A stretch of DNA of 64,000 nucleotides, taken from the NCBI GenBank assembly GCA_964514285.1, contig CAZEQC010000010.1, forward strand, positions 1 to 64,000, in the 5' to 3' direction. This stretch comes from SKLM01 sp964514285. GTDB lineage: Bacteria > Chloroflexota > Anaerolineae > B4-G1. The position numbers and the translations under genes are program-made. Of the stretch, positions 44,963 to 53,907 are shown piece after piece (the stretch's first letter is position 1; each line of letters starts with the position of its first letter). Under the pieces are notes generated by a model. That model did not search any database. It was not told the DNA's origin and saw only the letters and a program-made list of their open reading frames with translations.

Positions 44963-46255
44963 ATGGGACAGACCATCGCCGAGAAAATCATCGCTGCCCA
45001 TCGGGTGGACGGTCAAGGCCCGAGACCCTACCTACGGCCCGGCGACTTCGTGGAGGCGTCGGTGGACGTGGTCCTCGCCAATGACATCACCGCGCCCATC
45101 GCTATCCGGGTCTTCGAGAGCCTCGGGGCCGGGAGGGAGGCATCCTCGGGCCGCGTCTTCGACCCCGAACGGGTGGTGCTGGTGGCCGACCACTTCACAC
45201 CCAACAAGGACATCAAGTCGGCGGAGCAGTGCCGCGCGGTGCGCCAGTTCGCGCAGGCTCAGGGCCTCAAGCATCACTTCGACGTGGGTCGCATGGGGAT
45301 CGAGCACGTGCTCCTGCCGGAGCAGGGCTTGGTGGCGCCGGGCGAGCTCGTCGTGGGGGCCGACTCCCACACCTGCACGTACGGGGCCCTGGGCGCCTTC
45401 GCCACCGGCATGGGCTCCACCGACGTCGGCGTCGCTATGGCCACGGGCCGGGTCTGGCTCCGCGTTCCGGAGACGATCCGCGTCGTCTACCGCGGCACGC
45501 TGCAGCCCTGGGTCGGCGGCAAGGACTTGATCCTGCACACCATCGGCGAGATCGGCGTTAGCGGTGCCCTCTACAAGGCCATCGAGTTCGCCGGGCCTGT
45601 GATCGATACTCTCTCTATGGCCGGGCGGTTCACTATGGCCAACATGGCCATTGAGGCCGGCGGCAAGGCGGGCCTCTTCGCCGTCGACGGGCCCACCCGA
45701 GACTACCTGGACGGTCGGGTGTCGCGCCGCTACACGGCCTTTGAGGCGGATCCGGATGCCGACTACGAAGAGACCCTGGAGGTCGACGTCAGCGAGATCG
45801 AGCCGCTGGTCGCCTTCCCGCACCTGCCGGAGAACGTACGGTCGGCGAGCGAGGCGGGGGAGGTGGGGATCGATCAGGTGGTCATCGGCTCCTGCACCAA
45901 CGGGCGGCTGGAGGACCTGCGCGTCGCGGCCCAGGTCCTGCAGGGTAAGGACGTCCACGCTGGGGTGCGCTGCATCGTCATCCCGGGGACCCAGCAGGTT
46001 TATCTCGACGCGCTCCGGGAGGGGCTGGTCGAGGCCTTCGTCGAGGCCGGCGCCGTCGTCAGCACGCCGACCTGCGGGCCGTGCCTGGGTGGGCACATGG
46101 GTGTGCTGGCCGCGGGGGAGCGAGCCGTGAGCACGACCAACCGGAATTTTCGGGGGCGCATGGGCGATCCGGCCAGCGAGGTCTACCTGGCGGGCCCGGC
46201 GGTCGCCGCGGCCAGCGCCGTGGCCGGCGGGATCGCGCATCCTGATGATGTGTAG
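44963..46255 (+). CDS. leuC: 3-isopropylmalate dehydratase large subunit
   Basis: 430 residues, the short HacA/archaeal type of LeuC. The [4Fe-4S] Cys ligands are in VIGSCTNGRLEDL and PTCGPCLGGHMG. The N-terminal VDVVLANDITAPIAI and the ADSHTCTYGALGAFATGMGSTDV block are typical. It isomerises isopropylmalate with LeuD, and would also handle citramalate made by CimA. ATG 44963 is chosen because homology begins with MGQTIAEKI; upstream codons belong to the small ORF in another frame. Confidence 0.95.
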   Translation: MGQTIAEKIIAAHRVDGQGPRPYLRPGDFVEASVDVVLANDITAPIAIRVFESLGAGREASSGRVFDPERVVLVADHFTPNKDIKSAEQCRAVRQFAQAQGLKHHFDVGRMGIEHVLLPEQGLVAPGELVVGADSHTCTYGALGAFATGMGSTDVGVAMATGRVWLRVPETIRVVYRGTLQPWVGGKDLILHTIGEIGVSGALYKAIEFAGPVIDTLSMAGRFTMANMAIEAGGKAGLFAVDGPTRDYLDGRVSRRYTAFEADPDADYEETLEVDVSEIEPLVAFPHLPENVRSASEAGEVGIDQVVIGSCTNGRLEDLRVAAQVLQGKDVHAGVRCIVIPGTQQVYLDALREGLVEAFVEAGAVVSTPTCGPCLGGHMGVLAAGERAVSTTNRNFRGRMGDPASEVYLAGPAVAAASAVAGGIAHPDDV

Positions 46256-46310
46256 AACGTAAGGCGCAAGACGTGATGTTTGCCGCGTGTATGGAGGAGC
46301 GTATGACAGT

Positions 46311-46814
46311 ATGTTGATTGAGGGCAAGGTCTGGATCTGCGGTGACCACGTGGACACCGATGCCATCATTCCAGCGCGTTATCTGAACGTCTCCACGGCG
46401 GAGCAGCTGGCCCTGCACTGCATGGAGGGCGTCGATCCCTCCTTCGCCCGCAGGGTGGCCGCCGGGGAGGAGTTACCCGCGGTGATCGTCGCCGGGCACA
46501 ACTTCGGCTGCGGTTCCTCGCGGGAGCATGCGCCGCTGGCTATCAAAGGAGCGGGCGTCTCCTGTGTCGTGGCCAAGAGTTTCGCTCGCATCTTCTATCG
46601 TAACGCTATCAACATCGGCCTACCGATCCTGACGTGTGCTGAGGCCGTGGAGGGAACCAGGGCGGGTGATCGACTGCGCGTCGATCTACGCGCCGGCACG
46701 ATTGTCAACCTGGACACGGGGCGCACATACCATACGTCACCGTTCCCGGGCTTCGTGATGGACATCATCGCGGCCGGGGGGCTGGTGGCATACACCAGGG
46801 AGCGGATGGGCTGA
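46311..46814 (+). CDS. leuD: 3-isopropylmalate dehydratase small subunit
   Basis: 167 residues, short type. The family block AGHNFGCGSSREHAPLAIKGAG and the start VWICGDHVDTDAIIPARYLN (substrate loop) are clear. ATG 46311 fits the homology start; GTG 46287 is in frame and closer to the operon, adding eight residues. The GGAGG at 46293-46297 is 13 bases from ATG 46311, a bit far. It pairs with LeuC. Confidence 0.95.
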   Translation: MLIEGKVWICGDHVDTDAIIPARYLNVSTAEQLALHCMEGVDPSFARRVAAGEELPAVIVAGHNFGCGSSREHAPLAIKGAGVSCVVAKSFARIFYRNAINIGLPILTCAEAVEGTRAGDRLRVDLRAGTIVNLDTGRTYHTSPFPGFVMDIIAAGGLVAYTRERMG

Positions 46815-46870
46815 GGGTGGGCGAGGCTGTCGTGGCCGGACTCATCCGACGAGTGAGATAGGAGATGAGG

Positions 46871-48505
46871 ATGAAGGAATCGAGGATAGCGCTTTACGAT
46901 ACGACGTTGCGAGATGGGACGCAGGGGGAGGGTATCTCCCTGTCGGTGGACGACAAACTGAAGATCACCACGCTGCTCGACCGCTTGGGCGTGCACTACG
47001 TCGAGGGGGGCTGGCCGGGCTCGAACCCCAAGGCCGTCGAGTACTTCCGGCGTGTGAAGGCTCTGGATCTGGAGCAGAGCCGGGTGGCGGCCTTCGGCAG
47101 CACGTGTCGGGTGGGCAACGCGCCAGAGGAGGATCCGAACCTTCGGGCGTTGCTGGACGCGGGCACGCCGGTGGTGACCATCGTGGGCAAGAGCTGGATG
47201 CTCCACGTGGAGGACGTGCTGCGGGCAACGGCCGAGGAGAACCTGCGCATCATCCGGGAAAGCGTGGCGCACATCAGGCGGGCTCCCCGGGAGGTGGAGG
47301 TGATCTACGATGCGGAGCACTTCTTCGACGGCTACAAGGCCGATCGCGGCTACGCCCTGGAGACGCTGCGCGCGGCCGTCGAGGGGGGCGCCGACGCGCT
47401 GGTGCTCTGCGACACCAACGGCGGCGTGATGCCGTGGGAGATTGAGAGGATCACCCGAGAGGTGAGGGCCGCCCTCCTGGCCGGCGAGGGTTCGGAAGCC
47501 GTGTCGCTGGGCATCCACGCCCACAACGACAGTGACCTGGCGGTGGCCAACAGCCTGGCGGCGGTTCGGGCCGGCGCCACCCACGTCCAGGGCACGATGA
47601 ACGGCTATGGGGAGCGGTGTGGCAACGCCAACCTCTGCTCGCTGATCCCCAACCTGGCCCTGAAGATGAGGCTGGACGCCGGGGAGTTGGGCTCCGGCCG
47701 CCTGCGGCACCTGACGCGGACGGCTCGCGCCGTGGCCTCCATCGCCAACCAGGCCTCGCGGCGGGAGGCGCCCTTCGTGGGGCGGAGCGCCTTCGCCCAC
47801 AAGGGGGGCATCCACGTCTCCGCCATGCGGCGAAACGCGCTCAGCTACCAGCACATAGACCCTGCCGCCGTGGGCAACCGATCTCGCGTCCTCGTCTCGG
47901 AGCTTTCAGGGCGCGGCAACCTGCGCAGCAAGGCCGAGGAGCTCGGCATCTCCCACGAGGCGCTGGAGGACCTGCCGGAGGTATTGGAGACGATCAAGCA
48001 GCTGGAGCATCGCGGCTTCAGCTTCGAGGGTGCCGAGGGATCGGTGGCTATGCTGCTCCACCGGGCCCAGCCGGGCTACGAGTCTCCCTTCAAGATGCTG
48101 GACTTCATGGTCGTGGTGGAGCATCGGGAGGGGCGCGGCCTCTTCGCCGAGGCGACCATCAAAGTCCGCGTGGGGGAGGAGGAGTTCCATATGGTCGCCG
48201 AGGGTAACGGCCCCGTTAACGCCCTGGACGCTGCCCTGCGCAAGGCGCTGGTGCCGACCTATCCGCATCTCGCCGAGTTTGACCTGGCCGACTACAAGGT
48301 GCACATTCTCGACGGGGACGAGGGAACGGCGGCGACGACCCGCGTGCTGATCGATATGCAGAACGAGACGCGCCGCTGGACCACCGTCGGGGCCTCCGCC
48401 AATATCATCGAGGCCAGCTGGCTGGCGCTGGCCGATGCAGTAGAATATGGACTGACGGCTGGAAGGAGAGACTATGCAGGCACATCTCACGACGTTGCCC
48501 GGTGA
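46871..48505 (+). CDS. cimA: Citramalate synthase
   Basis: 544 residues from ATG 46871 (AGGAG at 46860-46864, 6 bases upstream; ATG 46865 is closer than usual). DRE-TIM barrel: LYDTTLRDGTQGEG, EGGWPGSNPKAVEYF, LCDTNGGVMPWE, GIHAHNDSDLAVANSLAAVRAG, NGYGERCGNANL. The EGGWPGSNPK and GTQGEG variants distinguish CimA (pyruvate plus acetyl-CoA) from LeuA. The C-terminal regulatory domain follows. It supplies the isoleucine branch without threonine deaminase. Its end overlaps leuB by 32 bases. Confidence 0.93.
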   Translation: MKESRIALYDTTLRDGTQGEGISLSVDDKLKITTLLDRLGVHYVEGGWPGSNPKAVEYFRRVKALDLEQSRVAAFGSTCRVGNAPEEDPNLRALLDAGTPVVTIVGKSWMLHVEDVLRATAEENLRIIRESVAHIRRAPREVEVIYDAEHFFDGYKADRGYALETLRAAVEGGADALVLCDTNGGVMPWEIERITREVRAALLAGEGSEAVSLGIHAHNDSDLAVANSLAAVRAGATHVQGTMNGYGERCGNANLCSLIPNLALKMRLDAGELGSGRLRHLTRTARAVASIANQASRREAPFVGRSAFAHKGGIHVSAMRRNALSYQHIDPAAVGNRSRVLVSELSGRGNLRSKAEELGISHEALEDLPEVLETIKQLEHRGFSFEGAEGSVAMLLHRAQPGYESPFKMLDFMVVVEHREGRGLFAEATIKVRVGEEEFHMVAEGNGPVNALDAALRKALVPTYPHLAEFDLADYKVHILDGDEGTAATTRVLIDMQNETRRWTTVGASANIIEASWLALADAVEYGLTAGRRDYAGTSHDVAR

Positions 48506-49550
48506 CGGTATCGGCCCGGAGGTCGTTGCCGAGGGCCTCAAGCTGCTGGAGGCGGTCGCCGATCGGTTCGGCCATCGTTTTGACTTCCAGGAGGCGCTTA
48601 TCGGCGGTTGTGCCATCGACGCCACGGGCGACCCGCTTCCCGAGGCGACGCTGGAGGCGTGTCGCGAGGCGGATGCGGTGCTCATGGGGGCGGTCGGCGG
48701 TCCCAAGTGGTCCGACCCGACAGCGGCGGTGCGCCCGGAGCAGGGACTGCTGGGGCTGCGCCAGGGGCTGGGGCTTTTCGCCAATCTGCGCCCCATTCGC
48801 GTCTATCCGGCCCTGGTTACCGCCTCCCCCCTGCGCCCGGAGCGACTGGCGGGGGTGGACCTGCTCGTGGTGCGGGAGCTGACCGGCGGCATCTACTTCG
48901 GACCCCGCCGAGAGGCGACCGACGATGACGCGACGGCCTACGATACCATGACCTATCAGGCCGGCGAGGTGGAGCGGATCGCGCACACGGCCTTCCGCCT
49001 GGCGCGTCAGCGGCGGGGGAAGGTCACCTCGGTGGACAAGGCCAACGTGCTGGCGGCCTCGCGCCTCTGGCGGCGGGTGGTGACGGAGGTCGCCGGGGCG
49101 TACCCCGACGTGACGCTGGAGCACGTGTTGGTCGACGCCGCGGCCATGCATCTGCTCCGCCGCCCCGCGGATTTCGACGTGATCCTCACGGCCAATATGT
49201 TCGGGGACATCCTCACCGACGAGGCGTCGATGCTGGCCGGGTCGATGGGCATGCTCCCCTCGGCCTCGCTGTCGACGGGGCGCTTTGGTGTCTACGAGCC
49301 GATCCACGGCAGCGCGCCGGACATCGCCGGCAAGGGCGTCGCCAATCCCCTGGCCGCGATTCTCAGCGTGGCCATGCTCCTGCGCCACTCCCTGGCGTTG
49401 GAGGACGAAGCTCGGGCCGTGGAGGACGCTGTCGAGGACGTCCTGGCAGACGGTCATCGGACGCCCGACATCGCCGATGCGGCCACGGAGACCGAGGCGG
49501 TGGGGACCGAGGCGATGGGGGATCTGGTGGTGGTGCGGCTGGCGGCCTAA
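48474..49550 (+). CDS. leuB: 3-isopropylmalate dehydrogenase
   Basis: 358 residues. LPGDGIGPEVV at the start, VRELTGGIYFG, the Lys/Tyr region VTSVDKANVL, and metal-binding Asp residues in FGDILTDEASML, then YEPIHGSAPDIAGKGVANP. It oxidises isopropylmalate to ketoisocaproate, and the citramalate-derived analogue. AAGGAGAG precedes ATG 48474. It is the last gene of the operon: a repeat element and a new promoter separate it from ilvD. Confidence 0.96.
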   Translation: MQAHLTTLPGDGIGPEVVAEGLKLLEAVADRFGHRFDFQEALIGGCAIDATGDPLPEATLEACREADAVLMGAVGGPKWSDPTAAVRPEQGLLGLRQGLGLFANLRPIRVYPALVTASPLRPERLAGVDLLVVRELTGGIYFGPRREATDDDATAYDTMTYQAGEVERIAHTAFRLARQRRGKVTSVDKANVLAASRLWRRVVTEVAGAYPDVTLEHVLVDAAAMHLLRRPADFDVILTANMFGDILTDEASMLAGSMGMLPSASLSTGRFGVYEPIHGSAPDIAGKGVANPLAAILSVAMLLRHSLALEDEARAVEDAVEDVLADGHRTPDIADAATETEAVGTEAMGDLVVVRLAA

Positions 49551-49566
49551 GGGACGAAGGACGAGG

Positions 49567-49691
49567 GTAACGATCCACCTTGTGGCCCTTATGCTCTAGC
49601 CGGATTAGGCGGCTTTCCGCCCGTGATGCGGCGATTTCGCGCCCAAGAGCGCCGATCACGGATCTGCTGGGAGCAGCAGGTGAACAGTTAC
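49567..49691. mobile_element. Short inverted-repeat element, copy A (MITE-like)
   Basis: 125 bases. Ends GTAACGATCCACC and, at the right, GGTGAACAGTTAC form imperfect terminal inverted repeats (10 of 13). The interior (CTCTAGCCGGATT, GATTTCGCGCCCAAGA, GCTGGGAGCAGCAGGTGAACAGTTAC) matches copy B at 60539. It has no coding capacity. The flanks carry a similar 13-base direct sequence (49551-49563 and 49695-49707), but it does not abut the ends. It separates leuB from ilvD. Confidence 0.65.
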
Positions 49692-49824
49692 TGAGGGACA
49701 AAGGACGGTAAGCTTTCAGCAACGATAGGCTTCCGACGTCTGGCAAGCTGTTTCCATAGGGCCATCGGACCCGCCCCGGGGAGCACTTGGTGCCTTGAGA
49801 GATCACGACGAAGACTTCGGAAAC

Positions 49825-49854
49825 CTGACAAACCAGACAATCAGTGGGTAGAAT
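49825..49854 (+). promoter_or_regulatory. Promoter of ilvD
   Basis: CTGACA 49825-49830 and TAGAAT 49849-49854, spacer 18 bp. The start codon is 14 bases after the -10, so the 5' UTR is very short. Confidence 0.55.
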
Positions 49855-49868
49855 AGGAAAGGATAGTT

Positions 49869-51578
49869 ATGATGCGCAGTGACGCAGCGAAGGAAGGCCT
49901 GGCACGGGCTCCTCACCGGAGCCTTTTTTATGCCACAGGCCTGACGCCCGAGGAGCTGGACCGGCCGTTGATCGGGGTGGTCAACGCCTACAACGAAATC
50001 GTGCCCGGTCACGTGCACCTCGATCGGATCGCGGAGGCGGTCAAGGCCGGCGTGCGGATGGCCGGCGGCACACCTCTGGCGTTCAATACCATCGGCGTCT
50101 GCGACGGCATCGCCATGGGCCATCGCGGGATGCACTTCTCGCTGCCGAGCCGCGAGCTGATCGCCGACTCGGCCGAGGTGATGGCTATGGGCCATCCTTT
50201 CGACGGCCTGGTCTTCATCCCCAACTGCGACAAGATCGTGCCAGGGATGTTGATGGCCGCCGCACGCTTGAACGTCCCCGCCGTCTTCGTCAGCGGTGGG
50301 CCTATGATGGCCGGGCGGTATCGCGGCCGAGACGTGGATCTGAAGACGGTCTTCGAGGCGGTTGGAGAGGCGCAGGTGGGGCGGGAGGGCGAGCTGGGGC
50401 CAATGGACCGGGAGCGGCTGGAGGCCCTGGAGTTGGCCGCTTGTCCTGGATGCGGCTCCTGCGCCGGGCTGTTCACGGCGAACACGATGAACTGCCTCAC
50501 CGAGGCGCTGGGCATGGCCCTGCCGGGCAACGGCACGGTGCCGGCGGTCACCGGGGCGCGCCTCCGCCTGGCGAAGCGAGCCGGCATGCGGGTACTGGGC
50601 CTGGTGGAGGAGGATCTCCGCCCCCGGGAGGTGATGACGGAGGCTGCCTTCGAGAACGCCATCGCGGTGGACATGGCCATCGGCGGATCCACGAACACCG
50701 TGCTCCACCTGCCCGCCGTGGCGCACGCCGCGGGCCTCTCCCTACCCTTGGACACCTTCGACGCCATCAGCGCGCGGACGCCCTATCTGGTCAAGCTGAG
50801 CCCGTCGGGCCCGCATCACATGCAGGATCTGGACGAAGCCGGGGGCATCTCGGCGGTGATGGCGGAGCTCCACGAGGGTGGGCGGCTCCACGGCGACGCG
50901 TTGACCGTGACCGGCGCCACCGTGGCCGAGGCCCTGGAGAGGTTGTCCCGTCGCGACGACGCGGACCCAGGTGACGGCGTCGACCCAGAATCCATCATCC
51001 GACCCTTCGACGACCCGCACAGCGCCAGCGGCGGCATCGCCGTGCTGTGGGGCAACTTAGCGTCGGAGGGGGCGGTGGTGAAGGCCGGGGCGGTCAGCGC
51101 CAGGATGATGTCCCACCGTGGGCCGGCCCGGGTCTTCGACGGCGAGGAGGCGGCCATGGAGGCGATCTTTGACGGCCAGATTGAGCCGGGCGACGTGGTG
51201 GTGATCCGCTACGAGGGGCCTCAGGGCGGTCCGGGCATGCGCGAGATGCTGATGCCCACCTCGGCCTTGGCCGGGATGGGCTTGGACGAGGACGTGGCCC
51301 TTCTCACCGACGGGCGCTTCTCCGGCGCCACCCGCGGCGCCTCGGTCTGCCACGTCTCGCCGGAGGCCGCGGCGGGGGGGGGCATCGCCCTGGTGGAGGA
51401 GGGGGACGAGATTGAGCTCGACATTCCCGGCAAGCGACTGCTGCTCCACGTGCCCGAGGACGAGCTCGGCCGGCGGCGGGGGGCCTGGCGCCCTCCGGCC
51501 CCGTCGGTGCGCGAGGGCTACCTGGCGCGCTACGCGGCCCAGGTCTCCTCGGCCAGCCAGGGGGCGATCCTGAGCTAG
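49869..51578 (+). CDS. ilvD: Dihydroxyacid dehydratase
   Basis: 569 residues (ATG 49869; ATG 49872 is equally possible, with AAAGGA upstream). Iron-sulfur Cys are in FIPNCDKI and ACPGCGSCAGLFTANTMNC, and PGMREMLMPTSAL, LLTDGRFSGATRG and GHVSPEA-type blocks follow. It converts dihydroxyisovalerate to ketoisovalerate. Codons 13-21 (APHRSLFYA) form a perfect terminator-shaped hairpin followed by six T (49906-49929), so transcription could end within the gene unless ribosomes follow closely. It is separate from the ilvB operon. Confidence 0.96.
   Translation: MMRSDAAKEGLARAPHRSLFYATGLTPEELDRPLIGVVNAYNEIVPGHVHLDRIAEAVKAGVRMAGGTPLAFNTIGVCDGIAMGHRGMHFSLPSRELIADSAEVMAMGHPFDGLVFIPNCDKIVPGMLMAAARLNVPAVFVSGGPMMAGRYRGRDVDLKTVFEAVGEAQVGREGELGPMDRERLEALELAACPGCGSCAGLFTANTMNCLTEALGMALPGNGTVPAVTGARLRLAKRAGMRVLGLVEEDLRPREVMTEAAFENAIAVDMAIGGSTNTVLHLPAVAHAAGLSLPLDTFDAISARTPYLVKLSPSGPHHMQDLDEAGGISAVMAELHEGGRLHGDALTVTGATVAEALERLSRRDDADPGDGVDPESIIRPFDDPHSASGGIAVLWGNLASEGAVVKAGAVSARMMSHRGPARVFDGEEAAMEAIFDGQIEPGDVVVIRYEGPQGGPGMREMLMPTSALAGMGLDEDVALLTDGRFSGATRGASVCHVSPEAAAGGGIALVEEGDEIELDIPGKRLLLHVPEDELGRRRGAWRPPAPSVREGYLARYAAQVSSASQGAILS
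49906..49929 (+). terminator. Terminator-shaped hairpin inside the ilvD coding region
   Basis: GGCTCC (49907-49912), loop TCACC, GGAGCC (49918-49923), six T (49924-49929). The stem is perfect and GC-rich and the T run is uninterrupted. It lies 38 bases into the coding sequence. Confidence 0.55.
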
Positions 51579-51691
51579 TGCTCAGACCGGGTGCAACTTC
51601 CTCCGGGGTTTCTACGTAGAGTAAATCGAGATTTCGTCAGGCAGGATACGATCGGCCTGCACAGTGAGACCACGTCATAGAGGAGTTTGTG

Positions 51692-52573
51692 ATGGACTAC
51701 GGACGCATCCTGAGTCGCGCCTGGAGCATCATCTGGGAGCACAAGTTCTTGATTCTGCTCGGCGTCATCGTGGCGCTGGGGAGCAGCAGCGGCGGGAGCA
51801 CCCCCGGGGGTAGGAACGTCGATTGGTCGGCGGGGGAGGAGGGCTTCGACTTCGAGATGCCGCCGTGGCGCCCGCCCGATCTCGGTGACGACCTCGGTGT
51901 ACCGGAGGTGGTGGTGATCCTCGCCGTCCTCCTTTTCGTCAGCCTCGCGGTGATCGTCGGCATCGCTCTGTGGATCGCCTCGACCATCGCCCGAGGTGGG
52001 CTGATCGCCGGCGTCAGCACCATCGACGGCGGGGGGGCGTCGACTTTCGCCACAGCCTGGCGGGCGGGATGGGAGAGGGGGTGGCGCCTGCTGGGGATCG
52101 GCATCCTCCCGGCCATACCGGGGCTGATCCTGCTGGTCGCGGGCCTGGCGGCGGCGGGCATCTTCGCCGGCCTCTACGGTTTCGTCGGTGAGCGGGTGGC
52201 CCTCGCGCCCGGCGCCGGGCTGGGCGTCCTCTTCGCGCTGCTGGCCTGTTTCCTGGTTCCCATCGCCTTGATCTTGAATCTGCTGAGGACGTTCGCCAAT
52301 CGGGCCTGCATGCTGGAGGATCTGGGCGTGATCGCCTCCTATCGGCGGGGCTTGGAGGTGTTGGTTCAGAATCTGGGGCCGGCTGTGGTTCTCTTCCTGC
52401 TCCAGATTGTGATCGGCGCCGTGATCGGCGTGGCTATGGTTCTGCCGGGCGTCGTGATGGTCCTCTGCTGCCTGCTCTGGCCCCTTTTGTTGGCCATCAA
52501 GGGGGCGATCGCGAGCTACTTCTCGACGATGTGGACGCTGGCTTGGCGTGAGTGGACGGGCCATCTTGACTAA
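51692..52573 (+). CDS. Multi-helix integral membrane protein, function unknown
   Basis: 293 residues from ATG 51692 (GTG 51689 also in frame; GAGGAG lies upstream). About six hydrophobic helices: LILLGVIVALG, VVVILAVLLFVSLAVIVGIALWIA, LLGIGILPAIPGLILLVAGLAAAGIFAGL, VLFALLACFLVPIALILNLL, AVVLFLLQIVIGAVIGVAMVLPG and VLCCLLWPLLLAIKGAI. The region after helix 1 is acidic and Gly-rich. It resembles uncharacterised DUF4013/DUF7544-like membrane proteins in layout, but I cannot assign a function. Confidence 0.8.
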   Translation: MDYGRILSRAWSIIWEHKFLILLGVIVALGSSSGGSTPGGRNVDWSAGEEGFDFEMPPWRPPDLGDDLGVPEVVVILAVLLFVSLAVIVGIALWIASTIARGGLIAGVSTIDGGGASTFATAWRAGWERGWRLLGIGILPAIPGLILLVAGLAAAGIFAGLYGFVGERVALAPGAGLGVLFALLACFLVPIALILNLLRTFANRACMLEDLGVIASYRRGLEVLVQNLGPAVVLFLLQIVIGAVIGVAMVLPGVVMVLCCLLWPLLLAIKGAIASYFSTMWTLAWREWTGHLD

Positions 52574-52602
52574 CGGCCCGTTTGCGGTATCCTTAGCCTG
52601 CA

Positions 52603-53877
52603 ATGTTCTATGATGAGGCTAAGGTTTACGTCAAGGGAGGCGACGGGGGCGACGGGGTGGTGGCTTTCCGTCGGGAGAAGTACGTGCCCCATGGTGGCCC
52701 GGCCGGCGGGGACGGTGGGGACGGTGGGGACGTGGTGTTCTACGTCGATACCCACCGGAGCACGCTCTACCACTTCAGCAAGCGGAGCCACTTCAAGGCG
52801 GGGCGCGGTCAGCACGGCCGAGGCAGCAATCAGCGCGGCGCCTCCGGTGAGGACGTCCGGGTCGCCGTCCCGCCGGGCACGATGGTCTACGACGCCGAGA
52901 CCGGCGAGCTCCTTGGGGATCTGACCGACGCAGGCGAATCGCTGACCGTGGCCCGCGGCGGCCGGGGCGGGCGGGGCAACGCCAGCTTCGCCTCCTCCAC
53001 CGATCAGGCGCCCCGGACGGCGGAGCACGGGGAGCCCGGCGAGGAGCGCTGGGTGCGCCTGGAACTGAAGGTGCTGGCCGACGTGGGGCTGGTCGGCATG
53101 CCCAACGCCGGCAAGTCGACCCTTTTGGCGTCGACCACCGCGGCGCGCCCCAAGATTGCCGCCTATCCGTTCACCACCCTGCAGCCCAACCTCGGCGTGG
53201 TGTCGCTCGACCCCAAGACCGAGTTCGTCATGGCGGACATCCCCGGGTTGATCGAGGGTGCCTCTCAGGGGAAGGGGTTGGGGCACGAGTTTCTGCGCCA
53301 CGTGGAGCGGACGCGGATGCTGATCCACCTTCTCGACGGGCTCTCCGAGGATCCGATGGCTGATTTCGACGCCATCAACGCCGAGCTAGAGGCCTTCAGC
53401 CAGGACCTGGCGGAGAAGCCGCAGCTGGTGGCCTTCAATAAGGTCGATATGCCCCAGGCCGAGGAGGCTTGGCCGGCGGTGCGGAAGGCGCTGGAGCGCC
53501 GGGGCCACCCGGCGATGGCTGTCTCCGCCCTGACCGGGAGGAACGCCCGTCAGCTGCTCTATCGGGCCTCCGAGATACTGGCCGAGATCCCCGAGGAGGA
53601 GGACGAGTCGGAGGAGCTCCCCGTCTTTCGCCTGGAGGACGAGGGCCGGGAGGCGGCTCGACGCTTTGCCATCGAGCGGGTCGAGGACGGCTGGCGGGTC
53701 AGCGGCGTGGACGTCGAGCGTCTCGTCTCGATGACGGTCTGGAACCTCGACGAGTCGGTGCAGCGCTTCCAGCGTCAGCTGCGACGCAGGGGCATCACGG
53801 AGGCGCTGCGTGAGGTTGGCGTGGAGCCGGGTGACACGGTCTACATCGGCGACATGGACTTCGTCTGGCAGGAATAG
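52603..53877 (+). CDS. obg: Obg/CgtA ribosome-assembly GTPase
   Basis: 424 residues. N-terminal Gly-rich Obg fold (KGGDGGDGVVAFRREKYVPHGGPAGGDGG), GTPase core with G1 GMPNAGKST, G3 ADIPGLIEGA and G4 FNKVD, and the C-terminal OCT domain (from about residue 335), which many Chloroflexota and Gram-positive Obg proteins carry. It binds the large ribosomal subunit late in assembly and senses (p)ppGpp. No strong RBS precedes ATG 52603. It starts 29 bases after the membrane protein gene and precedes nadD, a common pairing. Confidence 0.96.
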   Translation: MFYDEAKVYVKGGDGGDGVVAFRREKYVPHGGPAGGDGGDGGDVVFYVDTHRSTLYHFSKRSHFKAGRGQHGRGSNQRGASGEDVRVAVPPGTMVYDAETGELLGDLTDAGESLTVARGGRGGRGNASFASSTDQAPRTAEHGEPGEERWVRLELKVLADVGLVGMPNAGKSTLLASTTAARPKIAAYPFTTLQPNLGVVSLDPKTEFVMADIPGLIEGASQGKGLGHEFLRHVERTRMLIHLLDGLSEDPMADFDAINAELEAFSQDLAEKPQLVAFNKVDMPQAEEAWPAVRKALERRGHPAMAVSALTGRNARQLLYRASEILAEIPEEEDESEELPVFRLEDEGREAARRFAIERVEDGWRVSGVDVERLVSMTVWNLDESVQRFQRQLRRRGITEALREVGVEPGDTVYIGDMDFVWQE

Positions 53878-53907
53878 CCCGTCTCTGGGCTGACTCTCTC
53901 TGCTCCG

